From Lutjanus erythropterus (taxonomy: Eukaryota; Chordata; Actinopteri; Lutjaniformes; Lutjanidae): a stretch of 64,000 bases of DNA. Below the pieces are notes generated by a model. The model was given only the letters and a program-made list of their open reading frames with translations, was not told the origin of the DNA and made no database searches. The stretch spans positions 3,609,340 through 3,673,339 of the forward strand of contig CM034597.1 in NCBI GenBank assembly GCA_020091685.1. Reading direction: 5' to 3'. Below, piece after piece: positions 50,201 to 59,364 of this stretch (the first letter of the stretch is position 1; each line of letters begins with the position of its first letter). The position numbers and the translations under genes are program-made.

Positions 50201-50751
50201 ATTCATCATTTGGGTTCAAATAAACAAGTTGCTATGTGGAGAGAAAACGCAGCTCTGGCAGTTTTCAGGCTTTTTTTCCACTCTTTGTTGGCTAACATGT
50301 AGCATGTTTGTTGCATAACACATCATCAGGAATGCCAAGTAACTGAGTGCTGTCAGGAGTGTAACTGATTACATTTTCAAGGTAGATAAAATTCACTTCA
50401 TTTCAATCCTGCTTTCTGCTTCACCACATCTGCCCAACACCTGCATAGAGTGCTGTAACTTTTATATAAAAACATGTAATCACTTCATAAAACACAAGCA
50501 TTTCTGAGCCATCTTTAAGCAATTACAGCTCGCTAAGATGGACCATTGACAACTTCAGCCGAGCCCACAGAGGTTAATATCGTTTCCAAGAGTCTCACAG
50601 CGGAGAGCTGTGAACAGAAACATGTGGCAGAATGAGCCCTGACCCTCCTCTTCCTCACCTTCCTCCTCTGTACAGGTACGCTACCTGAAGATCATCGAGA
50701 AGAGCGGCTACCAGGCTCTGCCCTGGGTCAGATACATCACTCAGAATGGAG
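26359..50751 (+). CDS. ap1m1: AP-1 clathrin adaptor subunit mu-1A, 3'-incomplete in window
   Basis: The medium subunit of AP-1 recognises YxxPhi sorting signals at the trans-Golgi network and endosomes. Exons: 26359-26400, 29403-29559, 31589-31656, 33301-33430, 33632-33777, 34453-34578, 34733-34875, 36539-36610, 36858-37016, 37697-37822, 50676-50751. They begin [14 protein letters not shown] and match vertebrate mu-1A nearly residue for residue: longin-like domain in exons 1-4, mu homology domain in exons 5-11. The signal pocket is visible as FLD in exon 5 and PWVRYI in exon 11. Compared with the family, exon 4 lacks one base (near 33391), exon 5 two (near 33670 and 33760) and exon 6 one (near 34515); allowing for these, 416 codons are covered, leaving DYQLRTQ for a last exon not found here. 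Mu-1A rather than mu-1B is chosen from close identity to AP1M1. Confidence 0.93.
26755..27230. mobile_element. Palindromic MITE-like repeat in ap1m1 intron 1
   Basis: AAATTTACCCCAAAGTTCATG (from about 26935) faces CATGAAATTTGGGGTAAATT (27012-27031), a hairpin-forming inverted pair with about 56 nt between. Flanking GGTAATTACC-like motifs recur. Outer ends unclear. Confidence 0.5.
27830..28556 (-). repeat. hAT-like repeat, family A (ap1m1 intron 1)
   Basis: Reverse copy: starts AACAGATTACCTGTAACAGG and ends AGTAATTACTCTCCAGCACTG. Includes CAATCAATCAATCAATAAA and TTAGAGCTGCAACAATCAA blocks. Confidence 0.75.
28590..28910 (+). repeat. Dispersed repeat carrying nuclear-receptor half-sites
   Basis: Two related modules. 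The first holds AGGTCACAGTGACCT at 28640-28654, a perfect oestrogen-response-type palindrome, overlapping TGACCTTTGACCT at 28649-28661, a perfect DR1. The second (about 28762-28800) has decayed half-sites. The AAGTGG-CGTTTGTGCC and GCGTTCTTGAG sequence resembles a teleost dispersed repeat I recognise only by pattern. Confidence 0.6.
28950..29170. repeat. AT-rich degenerate tandem array
   Basis: Same ATCTCATTATTATGACTTTTT-type unit as 25365-26060, about ten copies. Confidence 0.8.
29560..30092 (+). other. ap1m1 intron 2 start, nothing recognised
   Basis: AT-rich, no recognised element before the hAT insertion. Confidence 0.5.
30101..30909. mobile_element. Non-autonomous hAT-type element with 8-bp target duplication
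   Basis: Ends TAGGGATGTT and ACATCCCTA form inverted termini. Flanks are CTTTGAGG (30093-30100) and CTTTGAGT (30910-30917), an 8-bp duplication with one mismatch. No transposase frame. The interior has a GC-rich GGGGCTGCAGCCCC palindrome near 30740. Lies in ap1m1 intron 2. Confidence 0.8.
31735..31860 (-). repeat. Family A fragment
   Basis: TTATGGACCAAACAACTAAT, GATTAACTGAGAAA, then AAAGTAACCCTTCTAACCCTG: the reversed terminal part of family A. Confidence 0.65.
32244..32560. mobile_element. Probable MITE in ap1m1 intron 3
   Basis: Begins GGGCTGGGTATTG; the interior has AGTACC, ATACCAAT and GATACTGATACC motifs in both orientations, giving a self-complementary character. The right end is not clear. 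Confidence 0.4.
32727..33228. mobile_element. hAT-type MITE, second copy, right terminus lost
   Basis: Begins CAGGGCTCTGCAGCCTG; the right part TTTTTGGCCAAAAATG...GATCATAAAGGTT is the reverse complement of the left end of the copy at 9660-10417. The last dozen bases of the right terminus are missing, and a (GT)n tract follows. The element stops about 70 bp before ap1m1 exon 4. Confidence 0.75.
33246..33283 (+). repeat. (GT)n tract against the 3' splice site of ap1m1 exon 4
   Basis: About 18 GT units ending 17 nt before the exon, where a polypyrimidine tract would normally lie. UG repeats bind TDP-43 and CELF proteins. Confidence 0.95.
33301..34578 (+). CDS. ap1m1: ap1m1 exons 4-6, with four single-base losses
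   Basis: Exon 4 (33301-33430) reads [18 protein letters not shown], then shifts frame near 33391. Exon 5 (33632-33777) carries [13 protein letters not shown], a shift near 33670, [20 protein letters not shown] in the second frame, and another shift near 33760. Exon 6 (34453-34578) reads [20 protein letters not shown], then shifts near 34515. Splice sites are good and lengths fit the family if one base is counted back at each point. Exon 4 also has Gly in ELLGELMD where the family has Asp. Consensus error or decay; see findings. Confidence 0.88.
34008..34340 (+). repeat. Family A copy, decayed (ap1m1 intron 5)
   Basis: GGAGGGTTACTTTGAAAATG, CAGTAACATA..., TTGATCAGTGTTTC and TCAAATGTCTTG blocks in the family A order. 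Confidence 0.65.
34733..50751 (+). CDS. ap1m1: ap1m1 exons 7-11: mu homology domain
   Basis: Exons 34733-34875, 36539-36610, 36858-37016, 37697-37822 and 50676-50751 encode [79 protein letters not shown] and [20 protein letters not shown]. All phases agree and no change disrupts the frame. Intron 10 is 12.9 kb, by far the longest in the gene. Confidence 0.95.
35036..36225. repeat. Minisatellite of CACTACATTCTACA-type units with inverted arms (ap1m1 intron 7)
   Basis: Roughly 1.1 kb of degenerate 14-18 bp units on the theme CACACTACATTCTACACA. The left edge (35040-35105) and right edge (36160-36225) contain the complementary TGTAGAATGTAGTGTGTAG-type sequence, so the array is bounded by inverted units. 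Lack of stop codons gives spurious frames of up to 254 codons. Confidence 0.93.
36226..36352 (-). repeat. Family A fragment
   Basis: GATTTCAGATTCTTAAATGTG, then AATATTTTC and GATGGATTAAGCAAC, reversed family A. Together with a forward family A scrap at 34925-35010 it flanks the minisatellite, suggesting the array grew inside a family A copy. Confidence 0.6.
37020..37562 (-). repeat. hAT-like repeat, family A (ap1m1 intron 9)
   Basis: Reverse copy running from a TTTAAATCAGTCAATCACTC block to GTAAGCCTCTCAACC near 37560. Confidence 0.75.
37823..40655 (+). other. First part of ap1m1 intron 10
   Basis: Contains a short (GGAAA)n run at 38171-38205. No exon or repeat family was otherwise recognised. 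Confidence 0.5.
40656..40722. repeat. (CTTGT)n and (CTTTT)n pyrimidine tract
   Basis: CTTGT units pass into CTTTT units. Confidence 0.9.
40790..41030. mobile_element. MITE related to a TTAAAGGACCAGTGTG-type teleost family
   Basis: GTGGCAGAAATAGAATATAA, GTATAATCACCTGGAAATAA and an ACACACTGTTCCTTTAA end match the general pattern of that family as I remember it. The right end resembles the termini of the element at 55384-56102. Confidence 0.5.
41031..42590 (+). other. ap1m1 intron 10, nothing recognised
   Basis: No exon or repeat family recognised. Confidence 0.45.
42592..42661. repeat. (CA)n microsatellite
   Basis: About 35 uninterrupted CA units. Confidence 0.98.
43385..43765. repeat. Minisatellite, unit about 26-30 bp
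   Basis: Degenerate units on the theme CTAATGTTAGCTACACAGACC repeat about a dozen times, followed directly by a reversed family A fragment (43766-43885). Confidence 0.9.
43766..43885 (-). repeat. Family A fragment
   Basis: AAAGTAATGAAGTTACGC, GGATTAGGTTACTGACTACA and TTAAAGTAACCCTTCCAACTC: the reversed opening of family A. Confidence 0.65.
44159..44200. repeat. (TG)n microsatellite
   Basis: About 21 TG units. Confidence 0.97.
44890..45460 (+). mobile_element. Dispersed repeat, probable DNA-transposon remnant
   Basis: GCTGTTTACATGACGTTTTC, GACAACAGTGTTTTGGGGGC and a short open stretch beginning [20 protein letters not shown] match the pattern of a teleost repeat I recall only loosely. The class is not established; ends not defined. 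Confidence 0.4.
46250..46690 (+). mobile_element. Repeat-borne remnant of a RecQ-like helicase reading frame
   Basis: From ATG at 46309 the frame reads [20 protein letters not shown], then [15 protein letters not shown], then [20 protein letters not shown]. This is the start of a RecQ-type SF2 helicase: a Q-like LKEEQ-AL-AF segment followed by a Walker A region (TSLGKS where active enzymes have TGxGKS). Only about 65 codons remain and the frame is broken. I recall closely similar sequences as repeats in teleost genomes, so a transposon or multicopy origin is likelier than a host gene. Confidence 0.6.
46691..48149 (+). other. ap1m1 intron 10, nothing recognised
   Basis: No exon or repeat family recognised; pyrimidine-rich near 47380-47580. 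Confidence 0.45.
48150..49090. repeat. Degenerate T-rich minisatellite (TTTTGTCTTGTTACATC-type unit)
   Basis: About 25-30 degenerate units of 30-40 bp built on CATTTTCATCTTGTTATGTC and TTTTTGTCTTGTTACATCTT. Stop-free hydrophobic frames here are artefacts. Confidence 0.88.
49508..49522 (-). promoter_or_regulatory. CTCF-like motif
   Basis: Minus strand reads CCAGCAGGGGGCGAC, one base from the vertebrate core consensus CCASYAGRKGGCRSY. Short motif; binding unknown. Confidence 0.4.
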
Positions 50752-50755
50752 GTAA

Positions 50756-50757
<2 letters not shown>

Positions 50758-50820
<63 letters not shown>
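50758..50820 (+). repeat. (AC)n tract against the 5' splice site of ap1m1 exon 11
   Basis: About 31 AC units starting 7 nt after the exon end (donor GTAAGG). CA repeats bind hnRNP L and can regulate the adjacent exon. Confidence 0.95.
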
Positions 50821-50823
<3 letters not shown>

Positions 50824-51428
50824 CGAACAGTCACCTCTTTAATGTGGCTCAAAGTTCTACATGTCAAAGTAAGGACACAGACGTGCTTTTACTTTAAAAC
50901 CAAGTCTGACATGTAGTAAAAGATGTTTCCTCCAGGAGTTTGGAAATTCATTTGAATTGAAACATTTAAATAAATTCTGTTACATTTTAGTCGACCAACT
51001 TTATAGAAGATAAAGTCAGCTAAAACTACACTAAAACAATTCAGACTAACTTACTAAAATGTTACTAAAGCTAAATCAGAATTTGCTGTCAAAATTATCA
51101 GTTGTGTAACTGGGAATCTGAGCGTGCTGTCATCACAGGAATAAATCGTTGTTATAACTTTGGCTCGTTCAGCGATGCAGCTCTGTGTCTCTGCCTGTCT
51201 GTGATACAGCTGTCAGTGTTGATTGGCTATTGCTCATGAAGTGTAATCAATCAGGTAGCGCTGTGGGCGGGACAATGAGCGAGACTACAGACTGTAGTGT
51301 TCATGTATCAGCACTAAAAGAGTGGCGTTCATTGAGTGTTCTCATATTTTTGGTGAACAGTGAACAGAATTAATCAGTTCGTACTTTTACTTTGGTTACT
51401 TTTTGATGATAATACTAGCTTTTACTTA

Positions 51429-51478
51429 GAGGGATAGTTCACCTACCCACTTCATTTTTGGGTGAACTATCCCTTTTT
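51429..51478. mobile_element. Fifty-base palindromic micro-element
   Basis: GAGGGATAGTTCACC faces GGTGAACTATCCCTTTT with about 18 nt between. The end sequence matches a common fish DNA-transposon terminus (AGGGATAGTTCACCC); here almost only the two ends remain. Confidence 0.6.
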
Positions 51479-51579
51479 AAGAATTGTTTTGAATGCAGGG
51501 TTTTCACATGAAGTGGAGTATTTTTTTACAGTGTGATATTAGTACTTTTACTTAAGCAGAATATTTTTTTATTGTATAT

Positions 51580-51581
<2 letters not shown>

Positions 51582-51623
<42 letters not shown>
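51582..51623. repeat. (TA)n microsatellite
   Basis: About 20 TA units with one TG interruption. Confidence 0.95.
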
Positions 51624-52794
51624 TTGATTGTAATTAAACCTTGATTGAGAGGCAGATAATCACTGTGTTGTTTTAAAATGATGTGCATCTCTGAGTATGC
51701 CCTTGTATTGTCAGTCCAAGTCAAAGGTATCCTTTCACAGCTGCACTTTGTAAACACTGTTGCACGTTGGTGTTGATCATAAGTAATAAATAGTTGAAGT
51801 TCACTGTCACTTTTGTCAGGCACAAAGTCACTCAACTGCCTGCCACCAGTGGCTGCAAGACAGAGACAGACACACTGCCCAGACAGACAGACAGATGGTG
51901 ATGGTACATGTACCGACAGGGATGCATCATGCACTGCAAACTGCACATCAACTTAATGTTACTGTTATTTGCTGAAATCAAACTTTAAGGAGAGAAAACA
52001 CAAGTTTACCTGATTACCGTTCCTCCAATTTTTTCCTCTCTCTCTGACCAGAGGCATAGTTCCGCTTCATCTCCTCTTCAAACTTGTAAACAAGTTAACA
52101 CCCGCTTTGATACAGGAGGCGGGTCCTTGCGCAACTTGTATAGTGTGCGTATAGGCCTGACCAGCTCTGAATCAGAGATTAAACTAACCAAAACATGTTC
52201 CAGTCACTGTTCACTGGTATTAATGGGCCAACTAGAATAGTCATAAACTAGCAAACCTTTCCCATCTGGTGCTCAGAGTTCACTAAATGTTCTGAAAAGT
52301 ATTGAGCCAGATCTCTGCGGGTTAAAGAGTCTCTCAAAGTTCTAAAATGAGGCAAAGTTGGACCTGAGTCAACATCAAAATCCAACAAGACCTCAAGTCA
52401 ATGACCCAGTGTAATTCACTTTAACAAACTGCATGAAAAACAGGCTGAAACTGTGTTTCTAATGACATCTATCAAGCAGACAGCATCATTAGGCATGGCA
52501 GTATAAATCCATGTTATAATCCCTGAAGAGCTCCGTTTGGTGTGTGTTGAGCTGCGCAGACGGGGTTTGAATCGTCCACATGCTGAAACAGTTAGAATGA
52601 TGCTGCAGTTCTTCACAGTGATACGATCTTGTTCAAGAGGGCAGGAGACGAACAAAACACTTGGAGAAAAGTGGGACACAGGAGGGGGAAAGGTCTCTGT
52701 GTCTCCAGGGACACAAGAGACAGAAAGAAAACAAATACTATTGATTACAGTGCTCATGCAGGACGATCTTTGTCAGGCAAATACAAAGACTGTA
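51624..52794 (+). other. Nothing recognised
   Basis: No exon found; in particular no sequence that could encode the missing DYQLRTQ end of ap1m1 after an acceptor. Confidence 0.45.
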
Positions 52795-53415
52795 GGAAAT
52801 ACTGATCAACATTTTTCACCATTTTCTGAGATTTTATGGACCAAATCAATTGATTAATAGAGAAAATAATCAAGAGATTAACTGATAATGAAAATAATCA
52901 TTACAGGAAAAACTTAAGGCCAAACGTACATGTGGAGTGTGCTCCACATTTCTGAAACTATTTTTCAACTGACAAGATTGTGACAGGATTAATTAATCAT
53001 TTAATCATTTTTAGTCATTTTTAATAAAAGAAAATCTGTAATTTCAGCTTCTTAAATGTGAATATTTTCTGCTTTCTCTCCTCTCTGACAGTAAAGTGAA
53101 TATCTTTGAGGACGTCATCTTGGGTCTTGATAAATATTTTTCACATTTTCTAACATTTTATGGGCCAAACAAGTAACTGAGAAAACCAACTGACTGAATA
53201 ATAATTAAAATGATGAAAAAGAAAAAAGATAGTTGCAGCCCTAAAAACACTGTTAGTCTAAACAATTTCACCGTATTTTATATTGAGGGCATCCAAAAAT
53301 AATGGAAAGTAATCAAGTTACTTTACTTAAATATTGTGATGTGTTACTGGCTACATTTTTTAACGGGCAGTTAGTAAATGTATCAGAACACAAAGTAACC
53401 CATCCAATCCTGTTT
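52795..53415 (-). repeat. hAT-like repeat, family A
   Basis: Reverse copy with GACGTCATCTTGGGTCTTGA, ATAGTTGCAGCCCTAAAAAC and a terminal AAAGTAACCCATCCAATCCTG. Confidence 0.75.
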
Positions 53416-53649
53416 AAAATAAAACATCATTTGTCCTTTGAAAAAAAATGAAGCCAAAGTGTGTAAATGTTTCAGTCAAAATGAATTTTGAATTTGCTTT
53501 GATTTGTAAAATATAAATTATAATGTGGATAAAACATGTTAGTCTCAAGCCTCTGAGTGGACATTTACTGTAGCTGCAGTTTAATATTTTTAGCCCAGAT
53601 CGCTGATGTCAGGACTAATATTCACTAGATCAGCCATTCTTAACCACTG

Positions 53650-53664
53650 GGCGCCATCTAGTGG
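53650..53664 (-). promoter_or_regulatory. CTCF-like motif
   Basis: Minus strand reads CCACTAGATGGCGCC, a full match to CCASYAGRKGGCRSY. Binding unknown. Confidence 0.45.
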
Positions 53665-53808
53665 CCCTCAGAGGCAGTGGTTCTACCAAATACACAGATG
53701 GAAATTAGAAAAAAAAAGATAATTTACAACAGTAATTTATATCCAAATGTGCTCAAGAATTCATAGAAATAAAAGACGTCCAACTAAAATGCATAATTTC
53801 AGTGTGTT

Positions 53809-53810
<2 letters not shown>

Positions 53811-53843
<33 letters not shown>
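53811..53843. repeat. (CAT)n microsatellite
   Basis: Eleven CAT units. Confidence 0.97.
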
Positions 53844-54837
53844 AGGAAATCGTGGGAACAGACAACATGGTGCGGCTGCCCTGTTGGTTGGACTCACTTG
53901 CCAAATTAGCTAATCTTCCACTGTCTGTAAAAAGATATCTTAGCTAATTTTTAACAACAAACATCAGTGGTCTATACATGCCACAGAGCAAAAATCTAAT
54001 GTGCATGATGGCCGGAAAAGACGCTGAGAATTCCAACAGCGTGCCTCACATAATCAACGCCTGTGCTTTTACCTGTTGCTCACCTGTTTTGCATTGCTCC
54101 TCTTAATAATCACGCTTGAATTACTGGCACTCAGAATCTCATCAGTAAGGATTCGGCTGGATAAACAAACTAACTCTTGTTCATGACCAACTTCATCTGG
54201 ATTACTTTTATTATGGACACTACCATTTGTCAATTCTGATTCAGATCTGTGCACACGACTTTGCCAAGTCAAGATACACCAAAATGGACAATTCACACGC
54301 GGCAAAATATTTATGTCCTCTAGTTCTGATAGTGGGAAACATACAGCTTAACCTAGGTTGACACAAAATTGGCCTTTTGCACAGTCAAATCAGTGTTTGT
54401 ACATCGAGGTGCACTGACTGCAGGCCGAGGCTCTCAGAGTGAGTAACTGGTGTCAACACGCCTGCAAGGGCACCTGCTGCTGAGCTGAAGAACCATCTGC
54501 CAGGCCAACGTCTGCTGATGTAACTACACTGGACATTTCAAGCTCTTTGCCAGCTTGTCTATGTATACTGTAACTGTCCCTATCAAATAAACCCTGCATA
54601 CATTTTAAAAAATCACACATCTTCAGGTAGAAACAATCATGTTGGCCTTAGTTGGCGTTCCCTCACATGCAGTGAAAGCCGTCCTTTTTTAACATCAGAA
54701 GTGGACCTGAAGTTACAGTGCGCCCTCGTGTATGAATGGCCACAGCAGGAATAAACTGCATTATGATTACTGGACACAAATGATCCAGCATTATGATGCA
54801 TGAATGAATACACACATTGACAAGTGTTTTACTATTA
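53844..54837 (+). other. Nothing recognised
   Basis: No exon or repeat family recognised. Confidence 0.45.
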
Positions 54838-55360
54838 GTCCAGTCTTGACCAGAGACTGGGTCATGACCTACAGGTGGGTCACAGGAGATTTTATTTGGC
54901 TCCCCAAATAAATAAAAGACTATGGAAGAAATTCTGCAAATTTAGGATTTATACCTGCAGTACTCCTTTGTACAAAACATTTAAAATGTGTATATTGTTT
55001 TACTGATGAGAGGAAGAAACTAAATTATTATTGTTAATTCTGTCTAAATGCACTTATTGTCTCATTTTTGAAGAAGTTAAAATGTGCTATATTGTTTTTC
55101 TGATGAGAAGAAATAAAAACAATAATATGTCCTGTTAATGCAGCCTAAACACATAATTTTGTCATTTGTAAAATATTCAGCATGTATATATTATATGTTT
55201 TAAATAACCATTAAATAGCAGTAGAAATGGTCAGAACATTCATTTTTGCACAGATTTGCTCTTTCTAGGATTTATTGATAAAGCCTGCTGTGAACTGCAT
55301 GATAGTTTGTCATCTTTAAAAAGTGGACCTGCAGAAAAAGTTTGGGAGACACTGTATTAG
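54838..55360 (+). repeat. hAT-like repeat, family B, longest copy
   Basis: Opens CCAGTCTTGACCAGAGACTG and closes GTTTGGGAGACACTG, with the interior of the 18677-19120 copy and an internal partial duplication (GCACTTATTGTCTC... / TGATGAGAAGAAATAAAAAC blocks recur). Confidence 0.65.
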
Positions 55361-55383
55361 TCTATTACTGATTTTGTGAGCCT

Positions 55384-56102
55384 TAAAGGAGAATTGTGTG
55401 ATTTCCAGTGGCATCTAGCGTTCAAACTTTGATTGCAACTAAGAGGATTTACCCCGACACCGCCCCTCTCTCACCAAGAGTACGATGGCCGTCAGCGGAC
55501 AAAATGGCGAGCGAAAGCTATCTCACAACAAACTACAATTATGTGTGTAGGATGAATTACCTGTCCAGCAGAAAACAGGCAACCTCGGCGTCACTGTGAA
55601 AACGTTTGTCAGCGATTTCCATCGTGTAAACGCTATGCCGATGTTGATTCGTGTTTTTGCCGTTTCCTGTCATGCTTGCGTTTACTTTCTTCGCGTCTCC
55701 ACTTCTTGGATGACGGGGATTCACTGTCCGCTGCTTTTTGTTCTGGTACAGTGTATGTATGATCCTCCATTTGTCAAAACTGTGCCAGTCAAGGTTCACA
55801 ACGCTAAATGGTCTGCCAGCAATCACCCACGTCTATCTTTCCCGGCTACTTCCGTGTTTACGCTGCGACGTCTACGTAAGGTCGCCAGTGCAGTTTGTCC
55901 GCTCTGCGCTGCCGTAGACGGCGCAGGATGATGATCTCCGTAAGTTGACCTGACAATATGTAACTATAAATGGCTATTTCTAAAGTAACGGGAACATATA
56001 AATTCTGAGTTTACGTTGATTGATAATAATAACATACTTATATATAATATATCTCATTTATGTACATAAATTCCTGTAATTATTACACACTGGTCCTTTA
56101 AT
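55384..56102. mobile_element. MITE with TTAAAGGA ends
   Basis: Left CTTAAAGGAGAATTGTGTGA and right ACACACTGGTCCTTTAA give inverted termini. The interior is GC- and CpG-rich with two small stop-free frames (63 and 111 codons on +) that resemble no protein I know. Confidence 0.65.
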
Positions 56103-56887
56103 GTACAGGAAAATATACATTTATAACACACACACACATTCGGGGAGCTCCACTGTATTTGGAACCCTGTTGTGAATACCCAGCTGTGTTAGTGTGTGCA
56201 TCAGTCAGAGAGGTAAAACAGACATGATTTCATCTGAACATGTGAAAGAATAACAACTTTAAAACTATTCAAAACTGCCCTTTGGTTGAAGTCAAATGAC
56301 TGAGAGGACAGAGAGTGAGTGTGGAGTAGAGCTTTCTGTAGAGGTATGTAAAGTCCTGTCCCCTGCTCCAGCTCTCTGACCTGTCACGTGCACAGACTCG
56401 GACCGCCGTGTACGGCCTGCTCCCAGATGTTTGTGTTCGCTCTGGCCTCTGGCCAGCTGCCAGAGCCCACAGCCAGGGAATGATTCAGGAACACACGAGA
56501 AGGGGAATTCTGCCTCAGCTGGTGGGGACAAATAGTCCAGATCTCTCTCTCTCTGTGTCTCACTATGTGTCTCAACTCATCGCACTCGATACAATCCAGT
56601 AAAAGAAGTTTGTTTCTATATTATACTGATGGCAGATTTCATGCTGTGCAGGTCATACATGGCCTGCAAGCCTTTAGGACTTCAGGAAGCTTTCTATCAG
56701 AAAGCCCTCTTTGGCAGAAAGGCTGTAAGGAGTCACATGACATAGTATGAAGAGGGACAGTCCTCAGCAGGGTTAGTGATCGAAAATGATCGATGGTCAA
56801 CAGACAACAGCACAGTCACAAAACACAACCAGACAACAGCCAAGAATAAGAAGTAAAAAATATCTAGTCATATAATTATTAATATTC
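56103..56887 (+). other. Nothing recognised
   Basis: No exon or repeat family recognised. Confidence 0.45.
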
Positions 56888-57955
56888 AGGGATGTGAGGG
56901 TTACCGTAAAAATTTATTCCAGTACAGTTACTAATTACCTGTTAAAAAATGTAGTCAGTAATGTAATCCAGGTCAATCACAATATTAAAGTAATGTAACT
57001 TGATTGTTGTCTGTTACTTTTGGATTACCTCAATATAAAATATGGTGAGTTTTAGTGAAATATAGTGTTTTAGGGCTGCAACTAATGATTATTTTCATCA
57101 TCAATTAGTTGGTTGATGATTTTCTCAATTAATTGATTAGTTGTTTGGTTCATAAAATGTCAGAAAATGGTGAAAAATGTTGATCAAATCTCAAGATGAC
57201 GTCCTCAAATGTCTTGTTTTGTCCACAACTCAAAAATATTCAGTTTACTGTCAGAGAGGAGTAAAGAAACCAGAAAATATTCACATTTAAGAAGCTGAAA
57301 TCAGAGAATCAGTGTGCCCCCCACATGTTTGGTTTTCTTGATTGATCCTGAATTAGTTGTTTGGTCCCTAAAATGTCAGAAAGTGGTGAAAATGTTGATC
57401 AGTGTTTCCTAAAGTCCAAGATGACGTCTTCAAATATCTTGTTTTTTCCTCAATCCAAAGATATTCAGTTTACTGTCAGAGAGGAGTACAGAAACCAGAA
57501 AATATTCACATTTAAGAAGCTGAAATCAGAGAATTTTGACCTTTTTTAATTAAAAAATGACCCAAAACGATTAATGGATTATCAAACAGATGCAGATTAA
57601 TGTAAAAGTCAATTAATAAACTGTTGCAGCTGTCTTTTATGTTGGTTGTCAGGTTGATTAGTTTGTCCAGCTGTTTCTTTCTTTGTTCTGAACAATTTAT
57701 TGATCGATTGATTTAAAGACAAAAAATATTGAAATTTCGACCCAGTGAAACATTTTTTCACTAGAGGCCATGATAATGAATTAGCAGCTGTGTGTGGGTA
57801 TTAGGGATATAGGATATTTATTTACAATTGTAACCCTATAATAATCCACATTTTTACTAAATCCATCTGTAATTGGTTTATGTTTTTTTAATCTTTTTTG
57901 CATCCAGATTACATAATCCTGTCACATGTATTCTGTTACTGCCCACACTGACATT
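56888..57955 (+). repeat. hAT-like repeat, family A, longest copy with internal duplication
   Basis: Runs from GTGAGGGTTACCGTAAAAAT to CACATGTATTCTGTTACTGCC. The block from TTAGTTGTTTGGT to AGCTGAAATCAGAGAAT occurs twice (about 57137-57309 and 57355-57536), so the copy holds an internal direct duplication or a second copy inserted head to tail. Confidence 0.8.
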
Positions 57956-58121
57956 GAATCATATTTTTACAGAATGCAGTAGTGAGTGTTTTTAGTCATT
58001 TAAAGACAACAAAAAACTCAGTAAAATTACATTTATGGCCAAACCTTTAAAGCCACTCCAGTAAACCTGTGGTTTCACCCCTGAACTGTCGAGACTGTTT
58101 TGTGCGCCACATATCGCAGTT

Positions 58122-58123
<2 letters not shown>

Positions 58124-58156
<33 letters not shown>

Positions 58157-58164
58157 TGTGTGTG
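58124..58164. repeat. (GT)n microsatellite
   Basis: About 20 GT units with one TT interruption. Confidence 0.95.
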
Positions 58165-59364
58165 GCTTTGAGACAATACCAAACCTAGAAGCTTGAGTCA
58201 GCAGAGCAGAATGTGGAACTCCACACATGTACCGTGTGCTCGTGTGTGAGGACATGGTGCATGTGCAGAACACACACACACAAAAACCCATAAAGGTCTG
58301 CATGGCATGCGTCCTCACTCGGAGCGAGGGGATGAGGGGCGTATTTAGTAGCTTAAATTAAAGACCTCCCGTGAGGTTTTTCAGTTGAAGGACCCCTCTT
58401 TAAACACCAAGCTACCAATTAGCAGCAGCCTCCAGTCCTACCCCTCTATTACCACATCCAGAGGAGAAGTGGGGACCTCAGCTGTCTTCCTCTCCTTCCT
58501 TTCATGTTCCCTCGCTCCAAAGCCATGTAGGAAACCAGTGGCAGTGTTTGATGGTTACAGGACAGGCAGTTAAAGCGTGGTTAGAGGAGGGGGGAGAGCG
58601 CTTCAGTCCATTCATTGTCTGGCCCACTGGCACACTGCTATACTACAATTAGAAATAGACCAACAGACTGCAGGCTGCTGCTGCACAGCAGGTACATCAA
58701 ACAGCTCAACACAGAGGTTTGGAAAGGTCGTGACATTTTCTTTTCTGGGCCTCTAGGGAAGAAAAAATGTCAGGGAGACAATCGTGGAAATGACTTTTCC
58801 TTGTAAAGTTCAGACTTCAACTGGCGCTGCTGGTAATTTTTTCAGCTGTCTCACAGATAATCCAAATTTTACCCAGTTTTCAATAATTCAGTGCTGGTGT
58901 TAATGAGTAGGGTTTGGGTTTTTTTCTGAAACAGGTGCTAAAATGATACTTTTAAATTGGATCCAGTCCCTGAACCGGTACTTTTTTAAAATAAGGAAGC
59001 AAAAAATGACAGCCAATGACATGAAAGAAACCTATTTTTCATTGCTGAGGTAAATCTGAATTTGAAGTGAAACAATATATTAACTGTAAACAGTTTAAGG
59101 TATACTGAAATATAACTAAATAAATACTACACGTAAAAAACAAATTTACATTCACATGATGAATAAAATCTAACACATCTACATTAAGTTAACACTACAT
59201 TACAGTTACAGTACTAATTAGAGCACAATAAATAAAAAATCCAGCTTCAAACTTCAGCAGCTCTTTTGAAGAATATGATCATATTTGCTAACATGAGGAA
59301 AGGCTGCTGTCATCATCTTCATCAGTGGTCTCCCTAACAGGTCCAATGATGAGTCTTTCCTGTA
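58165..59364 (+). other. Nothing recognised
   Basis: No exon or repeat family recognised. Confidence 0.45.

Noticed and set aside
55408-55931. 63- and 111-codon + strand frames
   Set aside because: They lie within a MITE with inverted ends and resemble no protein family I know.
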